From assembly GCF_004364975.1 (NCBI RefSeq), contig NZ_SOBW01000008.1, positions 1,176,610-1,240,609 of the forward strand: a stretch of DNA of 64,000 bases, written 5' to 3'. This document shows, piece after piece, positions 52,747 through 62,641 of the stretch. The notes beneath the pieces are model-generated. The model had not been told where the DNA came from, ran no database searches, and saw nothing but the letters and a program-made list of their open reading frames with translations. Source of the DNA: Gelidibacter sediminis (lineage in GTDB: Bacteria > Bacteroidota > Bacteroidia > Flavobacteriales > Flavobacteriaceae). A program made the position numbers and the translations under genes. Position 1 is the stretch's first letter. Each line of letters starts with the position of its first letter.

Positions 52747-55173
52747 ATGAAAATTTCCTATAATTGGTTAAAGCAATTTGTCAATATTAATTGGACTCCC
52801 GAAGAAACAGGTGAGCTCCTAACGGATTTGGGCCTTGAAGTTGAAGGCATTCAGAAATTTCAATCTGTAAAAGGCGGATTGGAAGGCATTGTGGTAGGTG
52901 AAGTTATAACTTGCGTTCAGCATCCTAATGCAGATCGTCTTAAATTAACAACCGTTGATATTGGCGCGGGTGCGCCCCTTCAAATTGTTTGTGGCGCTCC
53001 AAATGTAGCTGCCGGACAGAAAGTACCGGTTGCCACTATCGGCACAACGTTGTACACCGATAAAGGCGAAGCTTGGACCATCAAAAAAGGAAAAATTAGA
53101 GGTGAGGAAAGTCACGGAATGATATGTGCCGAAGACGAATTAGGTTTAGGGTCCTCTCATGAAGGTATCTTAGTTTTGAATGACAGCGTAAAAGTAGGTT
53201 CATTAGTGGCTGATCTTTATGAAGTGGAGAATGACCATGTATTTGAAATTGGGCTAACCCCAAATAGAGCAGATGCCATGAGCCATTTTGGTACTGCTAG
53301 AGATTTAAAAGCTGGTTTGTTGCAAAAAGAGATTCACATGGAAATGATTACCCCATCGGTAAGTTCATTTCGTGTGGACAACAATATGCTCAAGATTGAT
53401 GTAGAAGTTGAAGATAAGGAGCTGGCACCGCGTTATTGCGGACTAACCATTTCTGATGTTAAGGTTGGACCGTCTCCTGCATGGCTACAAAACCGATTGA
53501 AGGCTATAGGACTAACACCAAAAAATAATATTATAGATGCCACCAATTACGTTTTGCACGAATTAGGCCAGCCATTACACGCTTTTGATGCCAACAAAAT
53601 TGAAGGTCATAAAGTAATTGTTAAAACACTACCCAAAGGCACGAAGTTTAAAACCTTAGACGGTATTGAACGCGAACTACATGAAGAGGATTTAATGATT
53701 TGCGATAGCACCAAACCAATGTGTATTGCAGGGATATTTGGTGGTGAATTTTCAGGAGTGACAGAGCATACAACTACCATTTTCTTAGAAAGTGCTTATT
53801 TTAATCCTGTAAGCATTAGAAAAACAGCAAAACGACATGCCTTAAACACCGATGCTTCATTTAGATTCGAACGTGGCGTAGATCCAAATATCACCGAATA
53901 TGCATTGAAACGCACAGCTTTATTGATACAAGAGGTTGCAGGAGGTATTGTAACCAGTAATCTGGTAGACCTCTATCCTAAAAAAATAGAAGACTTTCAA
54001 GTACGTTTGAGTTTTGAGAATGCTCAAAAATTAATTGGGGAAGAAATTCCTAAGGATGTTATTAAAAGCATTTTGATGTCATTGGACATTAAAATTAACA
54101 ATGTTACGGAAACAGGATTAGGTCTTACCGTACCTGCCTATCGCAACGATGTGATACGTGAAGCAGACATTATTGAGGAAATCTTACGCGTATACGGTTA
54201 TAACAACATCAATACTACAGACAAACTTAACGCCTCCATCTCCAACACCTCACGTTTTGAAGATTTTAAACTTCAAAACATCGTAGGCAACCAATTGGCA
54301 GCACTAGGGTTTTATGAAATTTTATCAAATTCATTAACCACACCCGAGTATGTAAAATTAACGGATAGCTTGAGTGAGGACCATAATGTGGAAATGCTGA
54401 ATCCATTAAGCAATGATTTGAGTGTGATGCGTCAAAGTTTGCTCTTTTCTGGTCTGGAAGCGATAAGTAGAAACATCAATAGAAGACGCTCAGACCTTAA
54501 ATTATTTGAATTTGGAAAATCCTACCATAGTTACACTGACAAGCGCATAGAAAACAAACATCTGACCTTATTTTTGACTGGCAAGAAGCAGGCTGAACGT
54601 TGGAATTCTGCTGAACAACCAACTGACTTCTTTTATATGAAAGGAATTATCACGGCTATTTTAGAACGTTTAGGCCTAACTAAGATTAAAGTTGGCCCTA
54701 TTCAAAATGATGCGTTTAGTGAAGGGATAAACTTCATGTCCGGGAAAAAGACCATAGTAGAATTTGGAGTGGTGAATAAAAAGATTATCAAACATTTTGA
54801 TATTTCTCAAGAGGTGTTGTTCGCAGACTTCAATTGGGATAATGTGATAGAAATAGCAAAGCATAACAATGTCAACTTTAAAGAGCTTGCGAAATACCCA
54901 TCCATACGTCGTGATTTTGCACTTTTATTGGATAATGCTGTAACATTTGAAGAGATTGACACTATGGCCAACCAGACAGAAAAACGTTTGCTTAAAGAAG
55001 TGGATTTATTTGACGTTTATCAAGGAAAAAATTTGCCAGAAGGCAAAAAAAGTTATGCCGTGAGTTTTAAATTTCAAGACGAACACAGTACGTTGACAGA
55101 TAAACAGGTGGATAAAATTATGAGTAAACTCCAATCTAATTTTAAAGAAAAACTGGGTGCCGAACTAAGATAG
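52747..55173 (+). CDS. pheT: Phenylalanyl-tRNA synthetase beta subunit
   Basis: 808 aa, full length. With PheS it charges tRNA-Phe. Domain order: B1 start MKISYNWLKQFV, an OB-fold tRNA-binding domain (about 45-150), B3/B4 editing region with RYCGLTISDVKV and NRFA-type residues, B5, and the C-terminal anticodon-binding FDX-ACB domain (KYPSIRRDFALLL onward). pheS is not adjacent, a common situation in Bacteroidetes. Confidence 0.96.
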   Translation: MKISYNWLKQFVNINWTPEETGELLTDLGLEVEGIQKFQSVKGGLEGIVVGEVITCVQHPNADRLKLTTVDIGAGAPLQIVCGAPNVAAGQKVPVATIGTTLYTDKGEAWTIKKGKIRGEESHGMICAEDELGLGSSHEGILVLNDSVKVGSLVADLYEVENDHVFEIGLTPNRADAMSHFGTARDLKAGLLQKEIHMEMITPSVSSFRVDNNMLKIDVEVEDKELAPRYCGLTISDVKVGPSPAWLQNRLKAIGLTPKNNIIDATNYVLHELGQPLHAFDANKIEGHKVIVKTLPKGTKFKTLDGIERELHEEDLMICDSTKPMCIAGIFGGEFSGVTEHTTTIFLESAYFNPVSIRKTAKRHALNTDASFRFERGVDPNITEYALKRTALLIQEVAGGIVTSNLVDLYPKKIEDFQVRLSFENAQKLIGEEIPKDVIKSILMSLDIKINNVTETGLGLTVPAYRNDVIREADIIEEILRVYGYNNINTTDKLNASISNTSRFEDFKLQNIVGNQLAALGFYEILSNSLTTPEYVKLTDSLSEDHNVEMLNPLSNDLSVMRQSLLFSGLEAISRNINRRRSDLKLFEFGKSYHSYTDKRIENKHLTLFLTGKKQAERWNSAEQPTDFFYMKGIITAILERLGLTKIKVGPIQNDAFSEGINFMSGKKTIVEFGVVNKKIIKHFDISQEVLFADFNWDNVIEIAKHNNVNFKELAKYPSIRRDFALLLDNAVTFEEIDTMANQTEKRLLKEVDLFDVYQGKNLPEGKKSYAVSFKFQDEHSTLTDKQVDKIMSKLQSNFKEKLGAELR

Positions 55174-55190
55174 ATTTTATTTGGAAGACT

Positions 55191-55226
55191 ACAGATTGCG
55201 GCGGGTTGGCGCCCACCGCTAATCTG
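55191..55226. terminator. GC-rich hairpin after pheT
   Basis: ACAGATT (55191-55197) pairs with AATCTGT (55220-55226) and an inner GCGG/CCGC plus GGG/CCC stem adds pairs around a C/A mismatch. It is strikingly GC-rich for this genome. No T-run follows, so it may be a REP-like repeat or a terminator of another type. Confidence 0.5.
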
Positions 55227-55304
55227 TTAAAATTTATGTTATAATTGACATGAAACCTTCAAATAATTCTTAATTTTAACCTTTTAACTTAAATACATTT
55301 AACT

Positions 55305-55805
55305 ATGGCAACTGTAACACTTAAAGGCAACCCCGTAACTACCTCTGGAGAACTTCCAAAAACAGGCGTTGATGCACCAAACTTTAAATTAGTAGCAACT
55401 GATTTATCTTCAAAATCATTAAATGATTATTTAGGAAGTACTGTAGTTCTTAATATATTTCCAAGTGTTGATACGGGCACATGTGCACAATCTGTAAGAA
55501 CTTTTAATGAAAAGGCTAGCCAGCTCGACAATACTAAAGTGTTATGTATTTCTAAAGATTTACCGTTTGCCCTGTCACGTTTTTGTGCCGCAGAAGGTTT
55601 AGAGAACGTTGAAAGCCTATCAGACTTTAGAGATGGTAATTTTGGAAAATCGTATGGCCTAACTTTTGTTGATGGCCCCTTAGAAGGTTTACACTCGAGA
55701 TGTGTAGTGGTTTTAAATAAAGATGCAGAAGTTATTTACACTGAACAAGTTTCTGAAATCACTGAAGAACCTAATTACGAAGCGGCTTTAAATTCCCTTT
55801 CTTAA
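55305..55805 (+). CDS. tpx: Thiol peroxidase
   Basis: 166 aa. It reduces hydroperoxides using thioredoxin. Peroxidatic Cys60 in SVDTGTC and resolving Cys94 in SRFCAAEG are at the family positions, and the start MATVTLKGNPV is characteristic. It is followed by dgkA after 9 bp, so the two are probably cotranscribed with ftsK further on. Confidence 0.95.
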   Translation: MATVTLKGNPVTTSGELPKTGVDAPNFKLVATDLSSKSLNDYLGSTVVLNIFPSVDTGTCAQSVRTFNEKASQLDNTKVLCISKDLPFALSRFCAAEGLENVESLSDFRDGNFGKSYGLTFVDGPLEGLHSRCVVVLNKDAEVIYTEQVSEITEEPNYEAALNSLS

Positions 55806-55814
55806 TTTTTTTCT

Positions 55815-56186
55815 ATGTCCGCTAAAAAAGAATCCTTTTTGCTCAATCGTATCAAAAGTGTCGGTTGGGCATTTAAAGGAGCGTGGCTTTTACTGCGGAC
55901 TGAAGCCAGTATTCAAATACAATTTTTTATAGCTACTGTAGTCACAATTGCTGGCTTTTATTTTGATATTAGTAAAACCGAATGGCTATTTCAAGTCACC
56001 ATGATTGGTTTGGTGATGAGTATTGAAGGCATCAACACTTCCATTGAATATATTGCAGACTTTATCCATCCAGAATTTCACAACAGTATCGGCCGCATTA
56101 AAGATGTGGCTGCGGGCGCTGTTTTTATTGCCTCAATTGCAGCAATAATAGTGGCTGCAATCATTTATTTGCCCAAGCTTTTTTAA
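55815..56186 (+). CDS. dgkA: Diacylglycerol/undecaprenol kinase
   Basis: 123 aa, three transmembrane helices. Prokaryotic DgkA family, Gram-positive-like undecaprenol kinase subtype: RTEASIQIQFF, then MSIEGINTSIEYIADFI and GRIKDVAAGAVF. It phosphorylates a lipid alcohol to feed lipid or carrier recycling. Which substrate is not shown by sequence. It starts 9 bp after tpx. Confidence 0.9.
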   Translation: MSAKKESFLLNRIKSVGWAFKGAWLLLRTEASIQIQFFIATVVTIAGFYFDISKTEWLFQVTMIGLVMSIEGINTSIEYIADFIHPEFHNSIGRIKDVAAGAVFIASIAAIIVAAIIYLPKLF

Positions 56187-56312
56187 TACTAAATCCGTTA
56201 GGATTAACGTTAGTAATTTGTATTTTTGTTTCCTTAGGCTAACAAATGATCCTAACAATATTAAGTACTATCATTAAGAATTAATAGATTTCCGTAGTCA
56301 CGGAAAGACACT

Positions 56313-58724
56313 ATGGCGAAGAAGAAAACTAAGACTAAAAGCAGCGCTACCACAAAGACCAAAAAACCAAAATTCAAACTTACAAGCCAGCAGAAACTCA
56401 TTTTTGGTAGCTTGTTAATGATTCTTGGGATTTTGCTTTCCATTGCTTTTCTATCATTCTTCTTTACTGGAGAAGCAGATCAAAGCACCCTTACAGAAAT
56501 TGGCACTAGAGAGGTTGTAGCAGAAAACTGGCTGAACAAACTTGGCGCATGGGTAAGTGACTTTTTTATCATGAAAGGTTTTGGTGTGGCCTCTTTTATC
56601 TTTGCAGGATTGGTATTTCTTTCAGGTATTTACGTGACCTTAGACATCAATAAGTCAAAACTCAGAAGCCATTGGATTTGGGGAACGTTAGTGGCTATTT
56701 GGTTCTCTATTTTCTTTGGTTTTTTTGCCCATAAATATGATGCACTTGGCGGTACCATAGGCTTCGAAATGAATACCTTTCTTCAAGATTATATTGGCAT
56801 AATTGGTACCGCACTCCTTCTCTTCTTTGGATTAATAATATATGCAGCAATTAAGTTTAAGCTGACTGGAGAGTCTATTGTTGCGTTTTTTAAATCGGCC
56901 AAAAAGGAAATGAAGGAAGATTTTAAATCAGATACCAGGACTTCAGATACTTACGTACCATTCGACAATGATTTATCGGCGGAGGCTGAAGACATCAAAA
57001 CCGCATTCGATTTAAAGCCTGCAACACCAAAACCACCTACTACGCCTGTTCAGACAAAAGCTGAAGCTCCGGTAACAGTTCCTGATTTGGATATTTACGT
57101 TCCAAAAGTTAGAAAAGAGCCGGCTGAGATAGAAGAGGTGGCTATGCAAGTAGAGCATGTTGCAGAGGAAGCTTCTGAAAGCGATAATCTATCTGATAGA
57201 CTTGTTGCCGACTTTGGACAATTTGATCCGACCTTGGAATTAAGCAAATACCAATTTCCGCCACTAGACTTGCTTAAAAAATATGATTCTGAAGGCATCA
57301 CGATAGATCAGGACGAGCTTGAAGAAAAAAAGAACCGTATTGTTGAAACCCTTAATAATTATAACATTGGCATTAGCAGTATAAAGGCAACCATCGGCCC
57401 TACGGTGACGCTGTATGAAATTGTTCCCAATGCTGGAGTTCGGATTTCAAAAATTAAAAATTTAGAAGATGATATTGCCCTATCATTGGCAGCACTCGGG
57501 ATTCGTATTATAGCACCAATCCCAGGAAAAGGGACCATCGGTATTGAAGTCCCTAATAAAAACTCGACTATTGTGTCAATGCGTTCCGTAATTGCGTCGC
57601 AAAAATTTCAAAAATCTGATATGGAATTGCCCATTGCATTTGGAAAAACCATCAGTAATGAAACGTTTGTTGTCGATTTAGCCAAAATGCCCCATTTATT
57701 GATGGCAGGCGCCACAGGACAAGGTAAATCAGTAGGTTTAAACGCGGTCTTAACCTCCTTACTGTATAAAAAACATCCTGCAGAAGTAAAATTTGTACTG
57801 GTCGATCCTAAAAAAGTAGAATTAACACTTTTCAATAAAATTGAGCGTCACTATTTAGCGAAGTTACCTGACAGTGAAGATGCCATTATTACAGACAATA
57901 CTAAAGTGATCAATACATTAAACTCATTGTGCATAGAGATGGACAATAGGTACGAAATGCTGAAAAACGCTATGTGCCGAAACATCAAAGAATACAATGA
58001 TAAGTTTAAGGCGCGTAAACTCAACCCAGAAGAAGGCCATCAATTTCTACCATATATTGTATTGGTGGTTGATGAGTTTGCTGATTTGATTATGACCGCA
58101 GGCAAGGAAGTTGAAACGCCTATTGCCCGTTTGGCACAATTAGCGCGTGCTATTGGCATCCACTTAATCATTGCCACCCAACGTCCTTCAGTAAACGTAA
58201 TTACTGGAATCATTAAAGCCAATTTCCCGGCACGTCTAGCCTTTAGGGTGACTTCAAAAATTGATTCAAGAACTATTTTGGACAATTCAGGTGCTGACCA
58301 ATTAATTGGTCGTGGTGATATGTTGTTTACCCAAGGAAATGAGCTAACCAGAATTCAGTGTGCCTTTGTTGACACCCCAGAAGTAGAATTGATTACTGAA
58401 TATATAGGTAATCAAAAGGCTTATCCGGATGCATACCTCCTGCCAGAGTATGTTGGCGAAGAGAATGGCACAAGTCTTGATGTAGACATATCCGACAGAG
58501 ATAAACTGTTTAGGGAAGCGGCTGAAGTTATTGTAACAGCGCAACAAGGATCTGCTTCTTTATTGCAACGTAAATTGAAATTAGGCTATAATAGAGCGGG
58601 TCGATTGATTGACCAATTGGAAGCTGCCGGCATTGTTGGTCAGTTTGAAGGTAGTAAGGCACGACAAGTTTTAGTGCCTGATTTAGTGGCCCTAGATCAA
58701 TTATTAGCCAATGAAATTCCATAA
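56313..58724 (+). CDS. ftsK: DNA translocase FtsK/SpoIIIE
   Basis: 803 aa. It pumps DNA at the division septum and activates XerCD at dif. The N-terminus is very basic (AKKKTKTKSSATT), with about four transmembrane helices to residue 190. A linker follows (about 200-300, acidic and Pro-rich), then the alpha and beta motor domains with Walker A GATGQGKSVG (about 470) and Walker B ILVVDEFADL. The gamma winged-helix end (about 735-800) has QRKLKLGYNRAGRLIDQLE. Fewer membrane or linker residues than E. coli, as in most Bacteroidetes. Confidence 0.95.
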   Translation: MAKKKTKTKSSATTKTKKPKFKLTSQQKLIFGSLLMILGILLSIAFLSFFFTGEADQSTLTEIGTREVVAENWLNKLGAWVSDFFIMKGFGVASFIFAGLVFLSGIYVTLDINKSKLRSHWIWGTLVAIWFSIFFGFFAHKYDALGGTIGFEMNTFLQDYIGIIGTALLLFFGLIIYAAIKFKLTGESIVAFFKSAKKEMKEDFKSDTRTSDTYVPFDNDLSAEAEDIKTAFDLKPATPKPPTTPVQTKAEAPVTVPDLDIYVPKVRKEPAEIEEVAMQVEHVAEEASESDNLSDRLVADFGQFDPTLELSKYQFPPLDLLKKYDSEGITIDQDELEEKKNRIVETLNNYNIGISSIKATIGPTVTLYEIVPNAGVRISKIKNLEDDIALSLAALGIRIIAPIPGKGTIGIEVPNKNSTIVSMRSVIASQKFQKSDMELPIAFGKTISNETFVVDLAKMPHLLMAGATGQGKSVGLNAVLTSLLYKKHPAEVKFVLVDPKKVELTLFNKIERHYLAKLPDSEDAIITDNTKVINTLNSLCIEMDNRYEMLKNAMCRNIKEYNDKFKARKLNPEEGHQFLPYIVLVVDEFADLIMTAGKEVETPIARLAQLARAIGIHLIIATQRPSVNVITGIIKANFPARLAFRVTSKIDSRTILDNSGADQLIGRGDMLFTQGNELTRIQCAFVDTPEVELITEYIGNQKAYPDAYLLPEYVGEENGTSLDVDISDRDKLFREAAEVIVTAQQGSASLLQRKLKLGYNRAGRLIDQLEAAGIVGQFEGSKARQVLVPDLVALDQLLANEIP

Positions 58725-58773
58725 TACGGGCATAACTGAAATAACTTTTAAGAAAGATTAAAAAAACAGAATA

Positions 58774-59415
58774 ATGAAAAAACTATTTGTATTAGCAATT
58801 GCCTTAGTATCATTTTCAACCTATGCTCAAGACGCAGCAAAAGCGAAAGTCTTGCTTAATGAAGTAAATGCTAAGGTTAAAGGATATCAAAATATTGGTA
58901 TCGATTTTAAATATGTACTTAAAAATACTTCTGAAAACATTAATCAGGAAACCCGTGGTGACGTAGTTATTGAAGGTGATAAATATTTATTGAATATTCT
59001 TGGTGTTACCCGTATTTTTGATGGCAAAACACTTTACACCATAAATCCTGAAGATGAAGAGGTGACCATATCTAAAAATAATACTGAAGATGAAAACACC
59101 ATTACACCAAGTAAGATGTTATCATTTTATAAAGAAGGTTACAATTACGCTATGGACATTGTTCAAAATGTAAACGGTCGTAAAATTCAATATGTTAAAT
59201 TGACTCCAATTGATAGTAATTCTGAGATTAAGCAGGTATTATTGGGGATTGATGCACAAACAAAACACATTTACAACCTTATTGAGGTGGGTAAAAATGG
59301 GACTCAAACCACTTTAACCGTAAATAGTTTCAAAACTAATGAGCCTATCTCAAAAACCTTATTTACTTTTGACGCCAATAAGTACAAGGGCTATTATATC
59401 AATAAGCTGGACTAG
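58774..59415 (+). CDS. lolA: Outer-membrane lipoprotein carrier protein LolA
   Basis: 213 aa with signal peptide MKKLFVLAIALVSFSTYAQ. It shuttles lipoproteins across the periplasm. The family's curved beta-sheet pattern is seen: GIDFKYVLKNTSENI, then GDVVIEGDKYLLNI and TPSKMLSFYKEGY. It follows ftsK by 50 bp and precedes the LptF/G permease gene by 17 bp, an order typical of Flavobacteriia. Confidence 0.88.
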   Translation: MKKLFVLAIALVSFSTYAQDAAKAKVLLNEVNAKVKGYQNIGIDFKYVLKNTSENINQETRGDVVIEGDKYLLNILGVTRIFDGKTLYTINPEDEEVTISKNNTEDENTITPSKMLSFYKEGYNYAMDIVQNVNGRKIQYVKLTPIDSNSEIKQVLLGIDAQTKHIYNLIEVGKNGTQTTLTVNSFKTNEPISKTLFTFDANKYKGYYINKLD

Positions 59416-59431
59416 TTAAGGCGTACACTTT

Positions 59432-61462
59432 ATGAAAATACTGGATAGGTATATACTTAAGACCTACTTAAAAACATTTTTGAGCGTGTTTGTTATACTC
59501 ATGCTCATTTTTGTTTTACAGGCTGTTTGGCTTTACATCTCAGAATTGGCAGGCAAAGATTTGGATGTTGATGTCATCTTTAAGTTCTTACTTTATATTA
59601 CACCTACCCTTATTCCTTTAATACTTCCATTAACCATCCTATTAGTCTCCATAATGGTATTTGGCAGTTTTGCAGAAAATTACGAGTTCGCTGCCATGAA
59701 ATCCACTGGTATTTCGTTGCAACGTGCTATGAGAGGCTTAAGTATCTTTATAGTACTACTTTCTGTAACCACGTTTCTATTTGCAAATAATGTGATTCCA
59801 TGGGCAGAATATAACGCTTATAATCTAAGAAAGAATATTGCTAAGGTAAAGCCTCAAATGGCTATTGCTGAAGGCCAATTTAATGAACTGGGTAATTTTA
59901 ATATTAAAGTTGATAAAAAATCTGGCGATCGCGGACAGTTTCTATCCAATGTGATTATGCACCAAAGCAAGGTTACTCGTCCTGGTAATTATACGGTGAT
60001 TATTGCTGAATCTGGCGAACTTAAAAGCAGCCCTACCTCCAATATTCTGCAGTTGGTTTTATTTAATGGGAATTACTACGAAGAAATTTTTAGTAAAAAG
60101 CCGAAAGAAATTGAGAATAAACCACATGCCAAAAGTTATTTCGAAACCTATACCATGAATGTGGATCTTGAGGCTTTAAACGATGTAGATTTGGACGATA
60201 AAAGCTATACCAGCAGATACAATATGCTAGATGTTGCGGGGCTTAACTATACTATAGACAGTCTTTACAATAACAAATCAGTTGAATATAAAAATTTTGC
60301 GGAGACCCTTTATGGAAGGACCTCTGTTGGCACTATTAACTCCAATTTAATCTCGGAAAGAAACATCATCCCAGAAAATTCTACACCTGTAGAAGATAGT
60401 ATCTCGTCTGTTGATGCCTTTAAAGGCAATATTACAGATTTGTATGATCTTAAAACAAAACTTCAACTCACTAACTTAGCGTTAAATACAGTTAACAGCA
60501 CCACCCAAATTATTGAGACCAAGCAACAATTTCTTCAAGTTTCTGAGAAAAACCTAAACAAACATCTTATTGCCTTGCACGAAAAATACGTGTTGGGTTT
60601 TGCGTGCTTCATCCTATTCTTTGTAGGTGCGCCCTTAGGAGCTCTCATACGAAAAGGCGGTATCGGTTTGCCATTGGTTATTGCCATTCTTCTGTTTTTG
60701 ACCTATCACTTTATTGGAATATTTGCAAAAAACAGTGCTGAGGACGGTACTTTAAATCCGATTTTGGCAACTTGGCTTTCTACCCTGATCATGTTGCCCT
60801 TGGGTGTATACCTGACTACACGAGCCACAAATGATAAAGGGCTGTTTGATTTTGACAGCTATCTTAATCCAATAAAAAGCTTCCTTAACCTACGCCCTAA
60901 AAATTCGGTGATAGTAGATGGAGAGTTAGTGCAGTATAGTTTCTTAGATGGCTATAATACCGAAAAGCTCATACAGGTTATCAAAAATCACGATGCGCTA
61001 GATTTTGATGAGAGCGTGAAACCTTTCGCCCTCAATCAATTGTTGAAACGCAACCAAAGCATAGAAGATCTACGACATCAAGGTGTAGTTATTGAGGACG
61101 CTTATCTGCAATTAAGAAAAGAAGCTACGGATAGTATTGCCTATTCAAAATTTGCTGTTATTTTTTATGCGGTAGGGTTACTGTTGATTGGGTTGCATTT
61201 TATTTTTAAAAATAATGGATTACCCGAAACCGCAGCATCAGCAAGAGATTTAGGATTCATTTCACTTCTCGTTTATCTGTTCTACTATGTTATCACATTT
61301 TTAAAATCCAAGGTGTTTTATAAACATTTAAAAGTGAATGTTAAACCGCTCAATCCATTCTTAATGTTAATTGGATTGCCATTTTATGGGGTTTCACACT
61401 TTTTACTTAAAAATAAAATCAAGGAAGACTTAGACCGTAGCGCTATCCTAAATGTAAAATAA
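59432..61462 (+). CDS. LptF/LptG-family permease, extended form
   Basis: 676 aa, nearly twice the E. coli subunit. With LptB it extracts lipopolysaccharide from the inner membrane. The N-terminus MKILDRYILKTYLKTFLSVF and GSFAENYEFAAMKSTGISL are the family signature. The middle periplasmic part (about 120-380) holds the beta-jellyroll. After the third set of helices (to about 470) comes a further domain of about 200 residues with three more hydrophobic segments. Whether it is LptF or LptG is not shown. Confidence 0.88.
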   Translation: MKILDRYILKTYLKTFLSVFVILMLIFVLQAVWLYISELAGKDLDVDVIFKFLLYITPTLIPLILPLTILLVSIMVFGSFAENYEFAAMKSTGISLQRAMRGLSIFIVLLSVTTFLFANNVIPWAEYNAYNLRKNIAKVKPQMAIAEGQFNELGNFNIKVDKKSGDRGQFLSNVIMHQSKVTRPGNYTVIIAESGELKSSPTSNILQLVLFNGNYYEEIFSKKPKEIENKPHAKSYFETYTMNVDLEALNDVDLDDKSYTSRYNMLDVAGLNYTIDSLYNNKSVEYKNFAETLYGRTSVGTINSNLISERNIIPENSTPVEDSISSVDAFKGNITDLYDLKTKLQLTNLALNTVNSTTQIIETKQQFLQVSEKNLNKHLIALHEKYVLGFACFILFFVGAPLGALIRKGGIGLPLVIAILLFLTYHFIGIFAKNSAEDGTLNPILATWLSTLIMLPLGVYLTTRATNDKGLFDFDSYLNPIKSFLNLRPKNSVIVDGELVQYSFLDGYNTEKLIQVIKNHDALDFDESVKPFALNQLLKRNQSIEDLRHQGVVIEDAYLQLRKEATDSIAYSKFAVIFYAVGLLLIGLHFIFKNNGLPETAASARDLGFISLLVYLFYYVITFLKSKVFYKHLKVNVKPLNPFLMLIGLPFYGVSHFLLKNKIKEDLDRSAILNVK

Positions 61463-61466
61463 GCTA

Positions 61467-61474
61467 TATCTTTG
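61467..61474 (+). promoter_or_regulatory. Candidate -7 element for ribB
   Basis: TATCTTTG matches TAnnTTTG and ends 18 bp before the ATG at 61493. It overlaps an alternative TTG start at 61472, so the ATG is preferred. Confidence 0.55.
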
Positions 61475-61492
61475 CATATAATTTCAAAAAAC

Positions 61493-62641
61493 ATGACCAC
61501 AAGTACATATACATCTGCTATACAATTACACACCATTGAAGAAGCCATTGAGGATATTAAAAATGGAAAAGTTATTATTGTTGTAGATGATGCCGATAGA
61601 GAAAATGAAGGAGATTTTGTAGCTGCCGCAGAAATGGTAACGCCTGAGATGATTAATTTTATGGCCACTCATGGTCGCGGATTGATTTGTACGCCATTAA
61701 CTGAAAAGCGTTGTAAAGAATTGGATTTACACCCAATGGTTCATAACAACACTGACCCAATGGAGACGGCATTTACGGTTTCTGTAGATTTGCGCGGGAA
61801 TGGCGTGACTACTGGAATATCGGCCAGTGATAGAGCCCAAACCGTTAAAGCACTGATTGCGCCAGATACCAAGCCTCACGAATTGGGGCGTCCAGGCCAT
61901 ATTTTTCCATTAGTAGCCAAACAAGGCGGAGTATTAAGACGTACAGGTCATACAGAAGCTGCTATTGATTTTGCACGTTTAGCAGGTTTGAAACCGGCGG
62001 GTGTAATAGTGGAAATCATGAATGAGGATGGTACTATGGCACGCTTGCCTCAGTTAATGAAAGTTGCTGAAAAGTTTGACCTCAAAATTGTTTCTATTGA
62101 AGATCTTGTAGCCTACCGAATGCAACACGATTCCTTAATTGAAAAAAAGGAGGACTTTGAAATTGTTACCCGTTTTGGTAAATTCAGATTAAGAGCCTAC
62201 CAACAAACTACAAATAGCCAAGTACACATTGCCTTAACCAAAGGTGCCTGGAAAACAAATGAGCCGGTCTTAACAAGAGTCAACTCTACGCTTGTAAATA
62301 ATGATATTCTAGGAACCCTAACTAACAATGCTGATAAAAAACTGGACAACATGTTTAAATTGGTTAATGAAGAAGGCAAAGGCGCCATTCTTTTTATCAA
62401 CCAGCAACACCAATCTACCGACTTGTTGAACCGTCTAAAGACATTAAAGCGGGAGCAGAATCATAAAGATGTGATCAAAGCACCGAGCATTGCCATGGAC
62501 AACAAAGATTTTGGAATTGGGGCACAGATTCTTCATGATCTGAACATACACAAACTCCTTTTAATGTCTAATAGCGAGCACACCAAACGTGTGGGGATCA
62601 TTGGGTATGGATTGGAGATTGTAGACCATGTCGATTACTAG
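61493..62641 (+). CDS. ribB: RibB(A): DHBP synthase with a degenerate GTP cyclohydrolase II-like half
   Basis: 382 aa from the ATG at 61493. The RibB part (about 1-210) is complete: DDADRENEGDF (32-42), H152 in TGHTEAA. It makes dihydroxybutanone phosphate for riboflavin. The RibA-like part (about 215-382) keeps the fold start RFGKFRLRAY and EPVLTRVNSTL but has no Cys at all after residue 74, so the three zinc ligands are gone. The EGRGIGL loop is replaced by HQSTDLLN. So the protein probably makes only the RibB product. Confidence 0.9.
   Translation: MTTSTYTSAIQLHTIEEAIEDIKNGKVIIVVDDADRENEGDFVAAAEMVTPEMINFMATHGRGLICTPLTEKRCKELDLHPMVHNNTDPMETAFTVSVDLRGNGVTTGISASDRAQTVKALIAPDTKPHELGRPGHIFPLVAKQGGVLRRTGHTEAAIDFARLAGLKPAGVIVEIMNEDGTMARLPQLMKVAEKFDLKIVSIEDLVAYRMQHDSLIEKKEDFEIVTRFGKFRLRAYQQTTNSQVHIALTKGAWKTNEPVLTRVNSTLVNNDILGTLTNNADKKLDNMFKLVNEEGKGAILFINQQHQSTDLLNRLKTLKREQNHKDVIKAPSIAMDNKDFGIGAQILHDLNIHKLLLMSNSEHTKRVGIIGYGLEIVDHVDY

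Noticed and set aside
61384-61668. Minus-strand frame at the lptF/G-ribB junction
   Set aside because: Antisense to the conserved RibB motif DRENEGD; Ser-rich shadow frame.
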